From an uncultured Bacteroidales bacterium (GTDB taxonomy: Bacteria; Bacteroidota; Bacteroidia; Bacteroidales; Bacteroidaceae), in assembly GCA_902801485.1 (NCBI GenBank), contig CADCIP010000020.1, forward strand, positions 1-53,842: a stretch of 53,842 nucleotides of DNA. Reading direction: 5' to 3'. Below are positions 17,529-27,753 of the stretch, in pieces. How positions within the stretch are numbered: position 1 is the first letter of the stretch; each line of letters starts with the position of its first letter. The notes under the pieces were generated by a model that worked only from the letters and a program-made list of their open reading frames with translations, did not search any database and was not told the origin of the DNA. A program made the translations under genes and the position numbers.

Positions 17529-18418
17529 AACTCTTTGTCCTTTTAGGTCCGACAGCAGTAGGCAAGACAGCCTTATCGCTAAAGGTTGCAAAATTATTAG
17601 GCAGCCCCATTATCAACTGCGATAGCCGTCAGATTTACAAAGGCATGGAAATTGGAACCGCAGCCCCGACAAAAGAGCAGCTCGAAGAAGTTAAGCATTA
17701 TTTTGTAAAGATTTTAGAGCTCCAAGAATACTATAGTGCAGCACAATACGAGACTGATGTTATCCAACTTACCAACCAGCTTCAACACTCAAGTGACAAC
17801 CTGCTTCTTTCAGGGGGAAGCATGATGTACATAGACGCTGTTTGCAATGGCATTGATGACATACCAAACATAGATGCTGAAATACGAAATGATCTGAAGG
17901 AACGGCTTCAGAAAGAAGGGTTGGACTCATTAAGGCATGAACTGAAGTTGCTCGATCCAGACTATTATGACATTGTTGACCTTAAAAATCCCAAAAGAAT
18001 CGTTCACGCTTTGGAAATATGTTATACCTCAGGAAAGGCCTATTCATCCTTCCGCATTCATAAAAAGAAAGAAAGGCCTTTTCAAATAATAAAGATTGGA
18101 CTGAAAAGGGAAAGAAGCGAACTCTTCGACAGAATCAACAAAAGGGTGGATAATATGATAGAAGAAGGACTGTTGGAAGAAGCCAGAAGACTTTATCCAT
18201 ATCGACACTTGAACGCCTTAAACACAGTTGGCTACAAAGAGATTTTCCAATATTTCGACGGAGCATGGGATTTGACTTATGCAACTGAAAAAATCAAGAA
18301 GAACACCAGAGACTATGCCAAGAAACAGATGACATGGTTCGCCCACGACAACGATATACATTGGTTTTCTCCTGACAACGGGAAAGAAATAACAGACTTT
18401 ATAACAGCACATATATAA
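17525..18418 (+). CDS. miaA: tRNA dimethylallyltransferase
   Basis: MiaA adds a dimethylallyl group to A37 of tRNAs reading codons that begin with U. The 297-residue protein has a P-loop at 8-15 (GPTAVGKT), the family block [17 protein letters not shown] near 36, and the later motifs [13 protein letters not shown] and [13 protein letters not shown]. The start overlaps the preceding gene in an ATGA. It ends 8 nt before the penicillin-binding protein gene. Complete and normal in length. Confidence 0.95.
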   Translation: MKLFVLLGPTAVGKTALSLKVAKLLGSPIINCDSRQIYKGMEIGTAAPTKEQLEEVKHYFVKILELQEYYSAAQYETDVIQLTNQLQHSSDNLLLSGGSMMYIDAVCNGIDDIPNIDAEIRNDLKERLQKEGLDSLRHELKLLDPDYYDIVDLKNPKRIVHALEICYTSGKAYSSFRIHKKKERPFQIIKIGLKRERSELFDRINKRVDNMIEEGLLEEARRLYPYRHLNALNTVGYKEIFQYFDGAWDLTYATEKIKKNTRDYAKKQMTWFAHDNDIHWFSPDNGKEITDFITAHI

Positions 18419-18426
18419 TCAACGCT

Positions 18427-20844
18427 ATGGAACCGAAGCTCACAGCCATTTGGAACAGATTCAAGGTCATCGTAAAAAGAATTTACACTGGACCATGGTA
18501 CAAAAAGATAGCCGTATGGATATGTACGTTATTTTTTTCTGTATTGGCATTCTTTTTCGCCATAGACAGCAATTTATTCTATCTGTTTGGCAGTACACCT
18601 GATTTTGACGAAATAAAGGATCCCACCGTCAGTGAAGCATCCGAAGTATATAGCGCAGACGGGAAACTGATAGGAAGATTCTATAACGAAGACAGGACAC
18701 CAGTAGAATACAATGAAATTTCCCCTATCTTAATACGAACCCTGATTGACACAGAAGATGAAAGGTTCTACCATCATCACGGGGTTGATTACCAAGGACT
18801 TTTTTCTGCCATGAAAGATATTTTCTCAGGACATGCCCGAGGAGCCAGCACCATAACACAGCAGCTGGCAAAAAACATGTTCCGCGTTCGCACAAAGCAC
18901 AAGAATGGACTCTTGGGAAATGTTCCGGGATTGAGAATACTGATTATGAAGGCTAAAGAATGGATTGTAGCTACAAAATTGGAAATGATCTTCGATAAGG
19001 AAGATATCCTGAACATGTATCTCAACACAGTTGATTTTGGCTACAATTCATTTGGAATCAAAACAGCCTCTTCCAGGTATTTCAACACCACCCCCGACCG
19101 ACTCACATACGAACAGGCTGCAGTTTTGGTTGGCTTACTAAAAGCAACCAGTATATACAATCCGTTAAAGAATCCCAAAAACAGTCTCGAAAGACGTAAT
19201 ACAGTACTGGATATAGTGTACAGTCATCACCACATTGTAATCAACGGTGCTCCTGCAAGTGCCGCACAACTGGATTCGCTAAAATCGATTCCAATTGAAC
19301 TGGCACCCAAAAGCAACGGTCAATCTCCCAACGAATTTGCGCCATATTTCCGCGACGAATTGGTAGAATACATTGATATACTTTGCGAGATGGGTGAAGT
19401 ACCTGGGTATGATGCAACAAATAAACTAGACCTCTATTCCGACGGATTAAAGATTCACACCACATTGGACACAAGGTTGCAAAAATATGCCGAAGAAGCG
19501 GTAATGAAGAAAATGAAGTCCCTCCAGAAGCAATTCTATGCCCACTGGGGAAACACCCCGCCGTGGCAAGACAGCAAACACAGGGAAATTCCCGATTTTA
19601 TTGAAAACATCGCTAAGAAAACGTCAGAATACCAAAGATTAAAGAAAAAATATTCCGACAATACAGACTCCATCGACTACTACATGAACCTACCTCATCC
19701 CGTAAAAGTTTTTTCTTATGACGGCCACACCGTCAAAGAATTAAGCACCATGGACTCCATACGCTATATGGTCAGATTCATGCACTGCGGTTTCATCGCA
19801 ATAGAGCCGGACACCAGAGAGGTTAAAGCGTGGATAGGAAACATTGACTACGACACATGGAATTTTGACAACATAACAGCCAAGCACCAGCCCGGATCCA
19901 CATTCAAACTTTTCGTTTATACAGAAGCTATGAATCAAGGTATGACCCCTTGTACCAGGAAACTGGACAGTTGGGCTTCCTACAAAGAACCTGGAGACGA
20001 TAAAGCATGGACGCCTCACAATGCAAACGGAACATTCTCCGACACGGAGATGACACTCAAGAGAGCCTTCGCCAGCAGCATAAACAGTGTAGCTGTAAAA
20101 GTAGGACTGGAAGTCGGTGTAAAGAACATCATAAACACAGCCCATGAGATGGGCATCCAGACGCCATTAAAAGAAGCGAAATCCATTTGCTTGGGGAGCA
20201 GTGTCGTTGACCTTCTGGAACTCACAAACAGCTATTGTACCATTGCCAATGACGGGAAATACAATATGCCGATAATGATTACCAGCATTGAAGATCGGGA
20301 CGGAAATATTATTTACAAATCCAAGAAAAACGAAAAGCAGGCAGTTCCATATAAATCAGCCTACCTGATGCAAATATTATTAAGAGGCGGACTGCACGGA
20401 ACCTCTGCTGCCATGTGGGAATACATTGGAGGCTTAACCCAGACAACTGACTTTGGAGGTAAAACCGGGACAAGCAACAATCATGCAGACGCATGGTACA
20501 TAGGCGTTACGCCAAAATTGGTTGGCGGAGTATGGGTTGGCGGAGAGTTCCCAAGCATTCATTTCAGAACAGGAGCGCTGGGGCAAGGAGGCAGAGCTGC
20601 CTTACCCATTTTCGGAGATTTTATCAAGAATGTTTTGCGAGACGAGAGATTCAGCAAATACAAAGCCAAGTTCCCTGAGCCAAAAGGCCTCGATCCTAAC
20701 TTATGGCAATGCAGCGACTATGTCGAGGAACCAGACAGCACCTTGTCCGACGAAAATGAATCGTCGGATTATTCAGATGGTGAAATAACATCAAACAACA
20801 GCACAATTGAACCGCAAAACGAGTTCCCGACCTCCGAAGAATGA
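18427..20844 (+). CDS. Class A penicillin-binding protein (PBP1A type)
   Basis: This bifunctional peptidoglycan synthase has 805 residues. One transmembrane helix (about 28-48) anchors it in the inner membrane. The glycosyltransferase domain (70-240) has catalytic Glu110 in DTEDERFY and the RGASTITQQLAKN block. The transpeptidase domain has Ser491 in GSTFK (SxxK), Ser551-Ile-Asn553 (SxN) and Lys679-Thr-Gly (KTG). The C-terminal 50 residues are acidic and low-complexity. Placed after miaA by 8 nt, it likely ends the envelope operon; no hairpin terminator is obvious after it. Confidence 0.93.
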   Translation: MEPKLTAIWNRFKVIVKRIYTGPWYKKIAVWICTLFFSVLAFFFAIDSNLFYLFGSTPDFDEIKDPTVSEASEVYSADGKLIGRFYNEDRTPVEYNEISPILIRTLIDTEDERFYHHHGVDYQGLFSAMKDIFSGHARGASTITQQLAKNMFRVRTKHKNGLLGNVPGLRILIMKAKEWIVATKLEMIFDKEDILNMYLNTVDFGYNSFGIKTASSRYFNTTPDRLTYEQAAVLVGLLKATSIYNPLKNPKNSLERRNTVLDIVYSHHHIVINGAPASAAQLDSLKSIPIELAPKSNGQSPNEFAPYFRDELVEYIDILCEMGEVPGYDATNKLDLYSDGLKIHTTLDTRLQKYAEEAVMKKMKSLQKQFYAHWGNTPPWQDSKHREIPDFIENIAKKTSEYQRLKKKYSDNTDSIDYYMNLPHPVKVFSYDGHTVKELSTMDSIRYMVRFMHCGFIAIEPDTREVKAWIGNIDYDTWNFDNITAKHQPGSTFKLFVYTEAMNQGMTPCTRKLDSWASYKEPGDDKAWTPHNANGTFSDTEMTLKRAFASSINSVAVKVGLEVGVKNIINTAHEMGIQTPLKEAKSICLGSSVVDLLELTNSYCTIANDGKYNMPIMITSIEDRDGNIIYKSKKNEKQAVPYKSAYLMQILLRGGLHGTSAAMWEYIGGLTQTTDFGGKTGTSNNHADAWYIGVTPKLVGGVWVGGEFPSIHFRTGALGQGGRAALPIFGDFIKNVLRDERFSKYKAKFPEPKGLDPNLWQCSDYVEEPDSTLSDENESSDYSDGEITSNNSTIEPQNEFPTSEE

Positions 20845-20926
20845 AAAAGAGGCACCCGATTTGTTAATTAGTCTTAAATTTAGGCACGAAAAACGACTTC
20901 CCTAGCGGGGTTTCAGTAAAAAAACG

Positions 20927-20934
20927 TAAATTTG
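20927..20934 (+). promoter_or_regulatory. Candidate -7 element of the FAS1/Sus operon
   Basis: TAAATTTG matches TAnnTTTG and lies 75 nt before the first gene. No clear -33 TTTG is seen at 19-21 nt upstream, so an activator or an alternative sigma factor may be needed. A short hairpin, GCACAT-AAA-ATGTGC, follows in the leader at 20944-20958. Confidence 0.5.
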
Positions 20935-21009
20935 CTCTGTTAAGCACATAAAATGTGCAAAAAAGTGATAAGAAACATAAATAATTTAAACTAAAATAAC
21001 ACAAAAAAA

Positions 21010-24000
21010 ATGCGTATGACAAACCCTTTAAGCAAATGGAGTAGGCAATCATCACGAATGATTTGCCTAATGGCAGCTTGCGGGCTAACGTATGCTTGTT
21101 CCGATCAGTTTATTTATGACGACCAAAAGCCGGACTGGTTGAACACGAGCATTTACGAAAGTCTGGAAAAGTCTGGCAATTTCACTACGTATCTGAGATT
21201 GCTTGCAGACGAGGACGTTAATCCCAAGAACGACGCATCGCGTAATTTAACAGACGAGTTGAAGAAAACGGGTTCTAAGACCGTCTTTGTTGCTGATGAT
21301 GCTGCATGGGAAGCGTTCTTCAAGAAAAATGCAACGCTGCCAGAAAGTAATCCTTGGCATTATGCCACATCGTACGAGAACCTGAGTGTAGCACAGAAAA
21401 AACTGATGATTCACACCAGTATGCTCAACAATGCCATCGTTATGGAAAATTTGGCAAGTAGCGAGGCTAGCGGTGATAACTCACCCACACGTGGTGAGTA
21501 CATGCGTCGTTTTACCGATGTAGCAAAAACCGACACCATCTCTTATGTTGCTTCACAGGATTTACCATACACCATGAGTCCTGTTGACAAGGACTATTGG
21601 GCACGTTTCCGTCAGGAAAACGGAGGAAATGGTATTTATTTGGTTGCTGACTCAAGCCTTACCATGATGCTCCACTTTACACAGGAGCACATGTCAAGGA
21701 ACAACATCGACAGTGATTTCGACTTCCCCAAATTTATGGGCCGCGAGCGTATTACCAGCGATGTTCACATCTATGACGCACATCTTGACAGCACTGATAT
21801 CGTTTGTCAGAACGGTTACGTAAACATGACAGAGAAGCCCCTCTGTCCATTGCCAAGTATGGCTGAAGTAATACGTACCAACGGACAGACCAACATTTTC
21901 AGCCACATGCTGGACCGTTACAGTGCTCCATACTTCAATCGTCGAATTACCGAGGATTACAAGGTACTTCACCCGGATTTCCAGGATTCTATTTTTACAA
22001 AGCGTTATATCTCAGATATGAGTGCAGGAGGTAGAGCCCTGAATTCTGAGCCAGGTCCCAGAGGTACATATACTAAGTACTATCCTTATAAATGGGCTTC
22101 CGACCAGATGCCCAAAGAATACAAGGACTACGCAGGTTCTGGAGAAGCCAGCTTAAAGTATGACCCTGCTTGGAACGAATATTACGAAGACCCACAGCAC
22201 CCCGAAAATCGCGAGAAAGACATGGCAGCCATGTTCGTGCCCAACGATTCAACCCTGTGGGACTATTTCACACGCGCCGGTGGTATGCAGTTGGTTAAAA
22301 CATATTATGTACGCGAGAAAACCGAATATCAGATTCCAAACGGTATCGTAGGCGGTAGAGGCAACGTTCACGACAGGCCCTATACCGTTCCTACCACTTA
22401 CGAGGAATTGTACGAGCAGATCGACTGTATTCCTTTGACCGTTCTGCAGAAGCTTATTAATATAATAATGTTACGCTCATTTGTCGGCTCAGTTCCCAGC
22501 AAGATGACAAAGCAGAAAGACGATGCCCTGGAGCAGTTGTTCTATCCCGAGGATATCGACAAGATTGACACATGTATCATGGCAAGCAATGGTGCTGTAT
22601 ATCTGATGAACCAGATTTACGGTCCTGCCGACTTTACTTCTGTTACAGCCCCTGCATTCATCAGTACAACCAACAAGATTATGAGTTGGGCTATTTACGA
22701 CCAGAACAAGATGGGACTTAACTACTATGCTTACCTGAAGGCTATGCAGAGTAGATTTACCTTCTTTATGCCCAGCGACGAAGGTCTTGCATGGTATTAC
22801 GACCCCACCAGCATTAAGAGTAAGACACCTCGTGTAATCGAAATGAAGTACAAGAACGTGCCATCTGGTGAAGTTGCTGTACAGGCTAACTGCTGGAAAT
22901 ACTGCGATCCCTATAAGATTAATCCTGGAGAAATCGGTTCTAGAGGACAACAGCTTGTAGGAGCTGCCGGTAAGATTGATGCAGCCGATATCACCAACCG
23001 TCTGAAGGATATTCTGGAGAGCCACACCATCGTACACGACGGAACCAACCCCATTGACGGAGAAGACGAATACTTCCTTTCTAAGAATGGTAACGCCATC
23101 AAGGTGATTCGCGACGAGGAAAACAACATCATTGGCGCCAAGGGCGGTTTCCAGATCGAGAACGAGAGAAATGGTATAACGGTTGAGAACCCTGGTGTTA
23201 CCAGTTGTAAAGTAACCGACCCATTCCCCAACCTGAAGAACGGTAGTACCTATGTATTAGGAGCCCCACTGGTTCCCACATACCGTAGTGTCTGGAGTAT
23301 TTTCACAGATGACATGAAGGAAGATGCCGCTTACAATCCTAAGGGCTATTCTGATGCTGCCTGGGAAGCAAATCCCTACAGCGCCTTCTACGACCTCTGC
23401 TCGGCAGATGCATACGAAAACGAGATTATCGGTTGCGGTCTGGTTGATGTCAAGTTGACTGACTCTGAGAAAAAGGCTGCCAAGAAGAAGTTCCTGGTCT
23501 TCACAAAGGACAATGGTCTCGACTACAACATTCAGTTCTTTAATAACTACCGCTACACCATCTTTGTTCCCACAAACGATGCTATTCGTGAAGCTATCGC
23601 AAATGGTCTGCCCACATGGGAAGATATTTACGAGGACTATCATTCACACTGTAAGCACAGAGTTAACGCTGAAACAGGAGAATGGGAAAAAGACGCTGAT
23701 GGCGAATATGAATATACCGACGAGTTGGAAACATACGAAGACAGCGTACGCATCCAAGCCAAGATTACCTATCTTACCAACTTCATCCGCTATCACTTCG
23801 CTGATAACTCTGTATTTGCAGACAAGTCGGAACTTACCGATGCTAACGGAGAAATGGTAACCTCAAGTTACGACCACGAAACAGGCCTGTTCTGCAAGAT
23901 TCACGTTGACCGTATCAAGCAGGGAGACGGTGCAGTTCTCCGTGTCTGCGACGATGTCACATACAAGCAGGATCGAAGCAACAAGATGCCTACTGTAGGA

Positions 24001-24222
24001 GAGAAGAACGTCCTGGCACGTGATATTTCATGTAACAAGGCTCCTAAAGGTATAGCCATGACTGGTGTTGTACTTGATGCATCCAGCGCTGCAGTAATTC
24101 ACCAGATCGACGGTGTACTGAATCACACAGCATTGGAAGGCGGTCGTCACGACAGCACTTGGAGCACAACGGCTAATGCAAGGAAATACATTAAGAGATA
24201 CGCCATTGTAGCAAACAAATAA
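21010..24222 (+). CDS. Large fasciclin (FAS1) domain lipoprotein, module 1
   Basis: The 1070-residue protein has a lipoprotein signal with lipobox LTYAC (lipidated Cys30), followed by SDQ, compatible with surface export. Fasciclin-like segments follow: residues about 43-150 (IYESLEKSGNFTTYLRLL, then TVFVADDAAWEAFF), one near 405 (MFVPNDSTLWDYF), one near 557-600 (FTFFMPSDEGLAWYY) and one near 840-990 (YTIFVPTNDAIREAI). These repeat the FAS1 pattern of a hydrophobic strand, an F-x-P-x-D/N turn and a helix. FAS1 domains bind proteins or glycans at cell surfaces; the ligand here is unknown. It is the first gene of the six-gene operon, 12 nt before SusC. Confidence 0.85.
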   Translation: MRMTNPLSKWSRQSSRMICLMAACGLTYACSDQFIYDDQKPDWLNTSIYESLEKSGNFTTYLRLLADEDVNPKNDASRNLTDELKKTGSKTVFVADDAAWEAFFKKNATLPESNPWHYATSYENLSVAQKKLMIHTSMLNNAIVMENLASSEASGDNSPTRGEYMRRFTDVAKTDTISYVASQDLPYTMSPVDKDYWARFRQENGGNGIYLVADSSLTMMLHFTQEHMSRNNIDSDFDFPKFMGRERITSDVHIYDAHLDSTDIVCQNGYVNMTEKPLCPLPSMAEVIRTNGQTNIFSHMLDRYSAPYFNRRITEDYKVLHPDFQDSIFTKRYISDMSAGGRALNSEPGPRGTYTKYYPYKWASDQMPKEYKDYAGSGEASLKYDPAWNEYYEDPQHPENREKDMAAMFVPNDSTLWDYFTRAGGMQLVKTYYVREKTEYQIPNGIVGGRGNVHDRPYTVPTTYEELYEQIDCIPLTVLQKLINIIMLRSFVGSVPSKMTKQKDDALEQLFYPEDIDKIDTCIMASNGAVYLMNQIYGPADFTSVTAPAFISTTNKIMSWAIYDQNKMGLNYYAYLKAMQSRFTFFMPSDEGLAWYYDPTSIKSKTPRVIEMKYKNVPSGEVAVQANCWKYCDPYKINPGEIGSRGQQLVGAAGKIDAADITNRLKDILESHTIVHDGTNPIDGEDEYFLSKNGNAIKVIRDEENNIIGAKGGFQIENERNGITVENPGVTSCKVTDPFPNLKNGSTYVLGAPLVPTYRSVWSIFTDDMKEDAAYNPKGYSDAAWEANPYSAFYDLCSADAYENEIIGCGLVDVKLTDSEKKAAKKKFLVFTKDNGLDYNIQFFNNYRYTIFVPTNDAIREAIANGLPTWEDIYEDYHSHCKHRVNAETGEWEKDADGEYEYTDELETYEDSVRIQAKITYLTNFIRYHFADNSVFADKSELTDANGEMVTSSYDHETGLFCKIHVDRIKQGDGAVLRVCDDVTYKQDRSNKMPTVGEKNVLARDISCNKAPKGIAMTGVVLDASSAAVIHQIDGVLNHTALEGGRHDSTWSTTANARKYIKRYAIVANK

Positions 24223-24234
24223 TTTACTATCACT

Positions 24235-27200
24235 ATGAATAAAATAACAAAGCTTATATTGCTATGGGTGATAGCCCTGATGGCTTTGCCCGCAAGCGCA
24301 CAGCAACGGCGTATCTCCGGTACTGTATCTGATGATATCGATGTCATCATCGGAGCCAACGTCGCAGAGTATGACAAGAACAACCGTATTGTTAGTCAGA
24401 CCGTAACTGATATGAACGGTAACTTTACCATGAATATCAAGGATCCTAACAACACCATTAAGATTTCTTATATCGGCTACCATCCGCACACGGAAAAAAT
24501 TGGTAGCAAGACCAAATTTACCGTAACACTTAAAGATGCCACTAAGACTTTAACGACCCTTGATGTTGTTGCCAAGGCAAAGGCTCCCACCACAGGTTTG
24601 GAAATCCCCGCACGTGAATATTCAGGAGCTGTACAGAAATTCAGCATGGAGGATATGGAAGGTCTCCCCTTCGAGTCTGTTGACCAGGCACTACAAGGTC
24701 AGATCGCAGGTTTGGATATCGTACCCAACTCTGGTAACCTGGGTTCCGGTACTACCATGCGTCTGCGTGGTATTACCACCATCAATGGTAACAAACAGCC
24801 TCTGATTGTCTTGAATGACCATATCTTCGAGATTCCCGACGAATACAAGGAAGAGAATTTCGAGGATTACGACAACGAGGAGCAGTTCTCTACCCTCTTG
24901 AGTGTGAACCCCGAGGATATTGAAAGTATCACCGTTCTGAAGGATGCCGCTTCAACAGCCAAGTGGGGTATGAAGGGTGCTGCCGGTGTTATCGAAATTA
25001 AGACCAAACGTGGTAAGAAAGGTAAGACACGTGTAAACTTCAGCTATAAGTTTACCGGTACTTGGCAGCCCCAAGGCTACAAGATGCTGGATGGCGACGG
25101 TTATACAATGTATATGAAGGAGTCTTACTATAACCCCTATCAGAGACCAACATCTGAATACGGACTCTTTGAATTAGACTATGACCGCTCAAAGCCAAAC
25201 ATTTACAACAACTACAACAAGAACACCGATTGGGTGAAAGAGGTAAAGCGTTTCGGACAGGAACACAGATTCTCTATTAACCTCAATGGTGGTGGCGAGA
25301 AGGCACTCTTCCGTATCAGTGCCAACTATGACAAGAGTACCGGTACTATTATTGGCCAGACCATGGACCGTTTCACTACCAATACCGCTTTGGACTATTG
25401 GGTTAGTGACCGTATCAAGTTCAGTTCTACCATCGACTTAGGTTTCTATAACAACAACAAGAACTATGGTAACGATATTCTGGACCGTGCCTATAAGGCC
25501 ATGCCTAACATGAGTGTTATGGAGTACGACTCTCAGGGTTACCTCACCGGCAACTACTTTAACATGTTGCCTCTGGCAGCCCAATACTCTACAAGTAGTA
25601 TCGGTGAAGTTCCTAATGACGGTTATCACACCTCTTATTATTTGCGTGATATGTTCAGAAACGGAAACCCCGTAGCACGTGCACGATTGGCATGGTGGAA
25701 GATGAAGCAGTACAATTTGAAGCCCCAGTTCAGCATCGAGTACAAGTTGCTGGGCAAAGATTCAGAGCACCACCGTTTGGACTATGTAGGTGACGTTGAG
25801 TTGCAGGTATTCAACACCAGTAACGACAACTACTGCCCCAGTGTGTTGAGAACCATGGATTGGGTCTGGGGTGGAGACCATGCAGCTTATTTCGCACCCA
25901 ACGACCCCATGCCCAACGAACGAAACTACGTAAGCAACGACGAGGCCAAGACCTTACAGTTCTCTACCCGTCACGACTTGCGCTACTACTCTGCTTTTGC
26001 CAACAAGGACCACAGTCTTTCTGCATTGGCCCGCTTTGAATTGGTAACAGGTAGCGGAAGTTCTCAGGCTATGGGTCTGTGGAACGTGCCCGACGGTATT
26101 ACCGATCCTTCCGTTGAAGGTTTGCTTCGCTCTGCAAGTGCAAACACAAGCGAATGGCGCAGTCAGTCTTTCTTCTTTAACACGCACTATTCCTACAAGA
26201 GCAAATATAACCTGGATGCCTCTGTACGTATAGACGGTAGCACAGGTTTCGGTTCCGGCCATAAGTACGGTACATTCCCCTCTGTTGCCGGACGTTGGAA
26301 TATCAGCGACGAGAAATTTATGGACTGGAGTGATAAATGGCTCCAAATGCTGGCTGTACGTTTCAGCTGGGGTCTCGTAGGAAATACTGGCGGTAGCGGC
26401 AGTGACCAGTACAACAAGTACAGAACAGACGGTTACTACAATGGTCACCAGGTAATTATTCCTGAAAACCTTTCTCTTACAGAACTCCGTTGGGAAAAAG
26501 TTCAGAAGTTCAACGTCGGTTTCAATTTGGAACTCTTTAATGGTCTGCTCAATTTCGATGCAGAAATCTACAACCACAAGACTACCGACCTTATCATGAA
26601 AGATCTTCGTATCTCCAGTGCCAACGGTTTCAGTACTTTAGGTCTGGTAAACGGTGGTACCATGCGTAACAAGGGTTGGGAAATCAACTTCAACACCGGT
26701 AAGATATGTAAGATTGGTAAGTTCTCCATGAAATTACGTGGAAACTTAGCACAGAACTTCAACGAGGTAGAAGAGATGAATCCTATCCTTCTTGAAAATC
26801 TGAATGGTTCCGATACCTATCAGCCAGGAAACATGGGATGGAACAGACGTGTACAGATTGGCAATGCTCTGGGTTCATTCTATGGTCTTCACTACTTAGG
26901 TGTTTACAAGTACGACTATGACCATAACGGTTACACCACCAAGTCAATTGCCGACTATGGCTATGCCGAGTACAACAACAGTGGTTACGACCGCAAGGGT
27001 AACCCCATCAATACCGCTGCTGCTGCAGCCCGTCGTGGTGATATTGCTACCTGTCCTATTGCATACGATGCAGACGGTAACATGCTTACCAATGCCAAGG
27101 GTGAGCCTCTGCCCATGTATTACTGCTACAACGAGGGATACCGCAAGAAGTTCTCCGGTGGTGATGCCATCTATGAGGATATCAACCACGATGGTCAGAT

Positions 27201-27741
27201 TGACCGTTATGATATGGTTTACCTTGGCAACTCTAACCCCAAGTGTAATGGTGGTTTCGGTATCCAGCTTTATTATGGTAAGTTCTCTATTAACGCAGGT
27301 TTCAACTTCCGTCTGGGTAACATGATTTTCAACTACGCCCGTATGGAATACGAGAGCATGTACAACAACAACAACCAGAGCTATGCAAGCACATGGCGTT
27401 GGCGTAAGAACGGCGACGAGACCGTCATTCCACGTGCCCTCAACAACTACGGAACCGGTTACAAGAGCTACAACTCTCTGATGAGCGACCGCTATATCGA
27501 AAAAGGAGACTACCTGCGTTTGCAGTATATTCAGATTAGCTACGATTTCGATGCGAAGAAGTTGAAGAAGTTCGGTATCAACAACCTCAAGTTGTTTGCC
27601 TCAGTTCAAAACCCATTCGTTTGGTCAAGGTACACGGGTGTTGATCCTGACGTATCTCCTACAGGCTATGATTGTGCAGTCGATAGAAGTAAGACTCCAC
27701 GTAACAAGTCATTCACATGCAGTTTAAACATCGGATTCTAA
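24235..27741 (+). CDS. SusC/RagA TonB-linked outer-membrane transporter, module 1
   Basis: The 1168-residue protein has a signal peptide (cleavage about SAQQ), a carboxypeptidase-D-like domain at about 25-100, a TonB plug at about 118-260 (LQGQIAGLDIVPNSGNLG, LRGITTINGNKQPLIVL, then VLKDAASTAKWGMKG) and a C-terminal barrel ending in SCSLNIGF-like aromatic sequence. The plug motif reads KWGMKGAAGVIEIKTKRG where most SusC proteins have IYGSRGANGVI. SusC forms the gated channel that SusD covers. Both neighbours are 12 nt away, so it is translated as part of the operon. Substrate not predictable. Confidence 0.94.
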   Translation: MNKITKLILLWVIALMALPASAQQRRISGTVSDDIDVIIGANVAEYDKNNRIVSQTVTDMNGNFTMNIKDPNNTIKISYIGYHPHTEKIGSKTKFTVTLKDATKTLTTLDVVAKAKAPTTGLEIPAREYSGAVQKFSMEDMEGLPFESVDQALQGQIAGLDIVPNSGNLGSGTTMRLRGITTINGNKQPLIVLNDHIFEIPDEYKEENFEDYDNEEQFSTLLSVNPEDIESITVLKDAASTAKWGMKGAAGVIEIKTKRGKKGKTRVNFSYKFTGTWQPQGYKMLDGDGYTMYMKESYYNPYQRPTSEYGLFELDYDRSKPNIYNNYNKNTDWVKEVKRFGQEHRFSINLNGGGEKALFRISANYDKSTGTIIGQTMDRFTTNTALDYWVSDRIKFSSTIDLGFYNNNKNYGNDILDRAYKAMPNMSVMEYDSQGYLTGNYFNMLPLAAQYSTSSIGEVPNDGYHTSYYLRDMFRNGNPVARARLAWWKMKQYNLKPQFSIEYKLLGKDSEHHRLDYVGDVELQVFNTSNDNYCPSVLRTMDWVWGGDHAAYFAPNDPMPNERNYVSNDEAKTLQFSTRHDLRYYSAFANKDHSLSALARFELVTGSGSSQAMGLWNVPDGITDPSVEGLLRSASANTSEWRSQSFFFNTHYSYKSKYNLDASVRIDGSTGFGSGHKYGTFPSVAGRWNISDEKFMDWSDKWLQMLAVRFSWGLVGNTGGSGSDQYNKYRTDGYYNGHQVIIPENLSLTELRWEKVQKFNVGFNLELFNGLLNFDAEIYNHKTTDLIMKDLRISSANGFSTLGLVNGGTMRNKGWEINFNTGKICKIGKFSMKLRGNLAQNFNEVEEMNPILLENLNGSDTYQPGNMGWNRRVQIGNALGSFYGLHYLGVYKYDYDHNGYTTKSIADYGYAEYNNSGYDRKGNPINTAAAAARRGDIATCPIAYDADGNMLTNAKGEPLPMYYCYNEGYRKKFSGGDAIYEDINHDGQIDRYDMVYLGNSNPKCNGGFGIQLYYGKFSINAGFNFRLGNMIFNYARMEYESMYNNNNQSYASTWRWRKNGDETVIPRALNNYGTGYKSYNSLMSDRYIEKGDYLRLQYIQISYDFDAKKLKKFGINNLKLFASVQNPFVWSRYTGVDPDVSPTGYDCAVDRSKTPRNKSFTCSLNIGF

Positions 27742-27753
27742 AATTTCAAACAG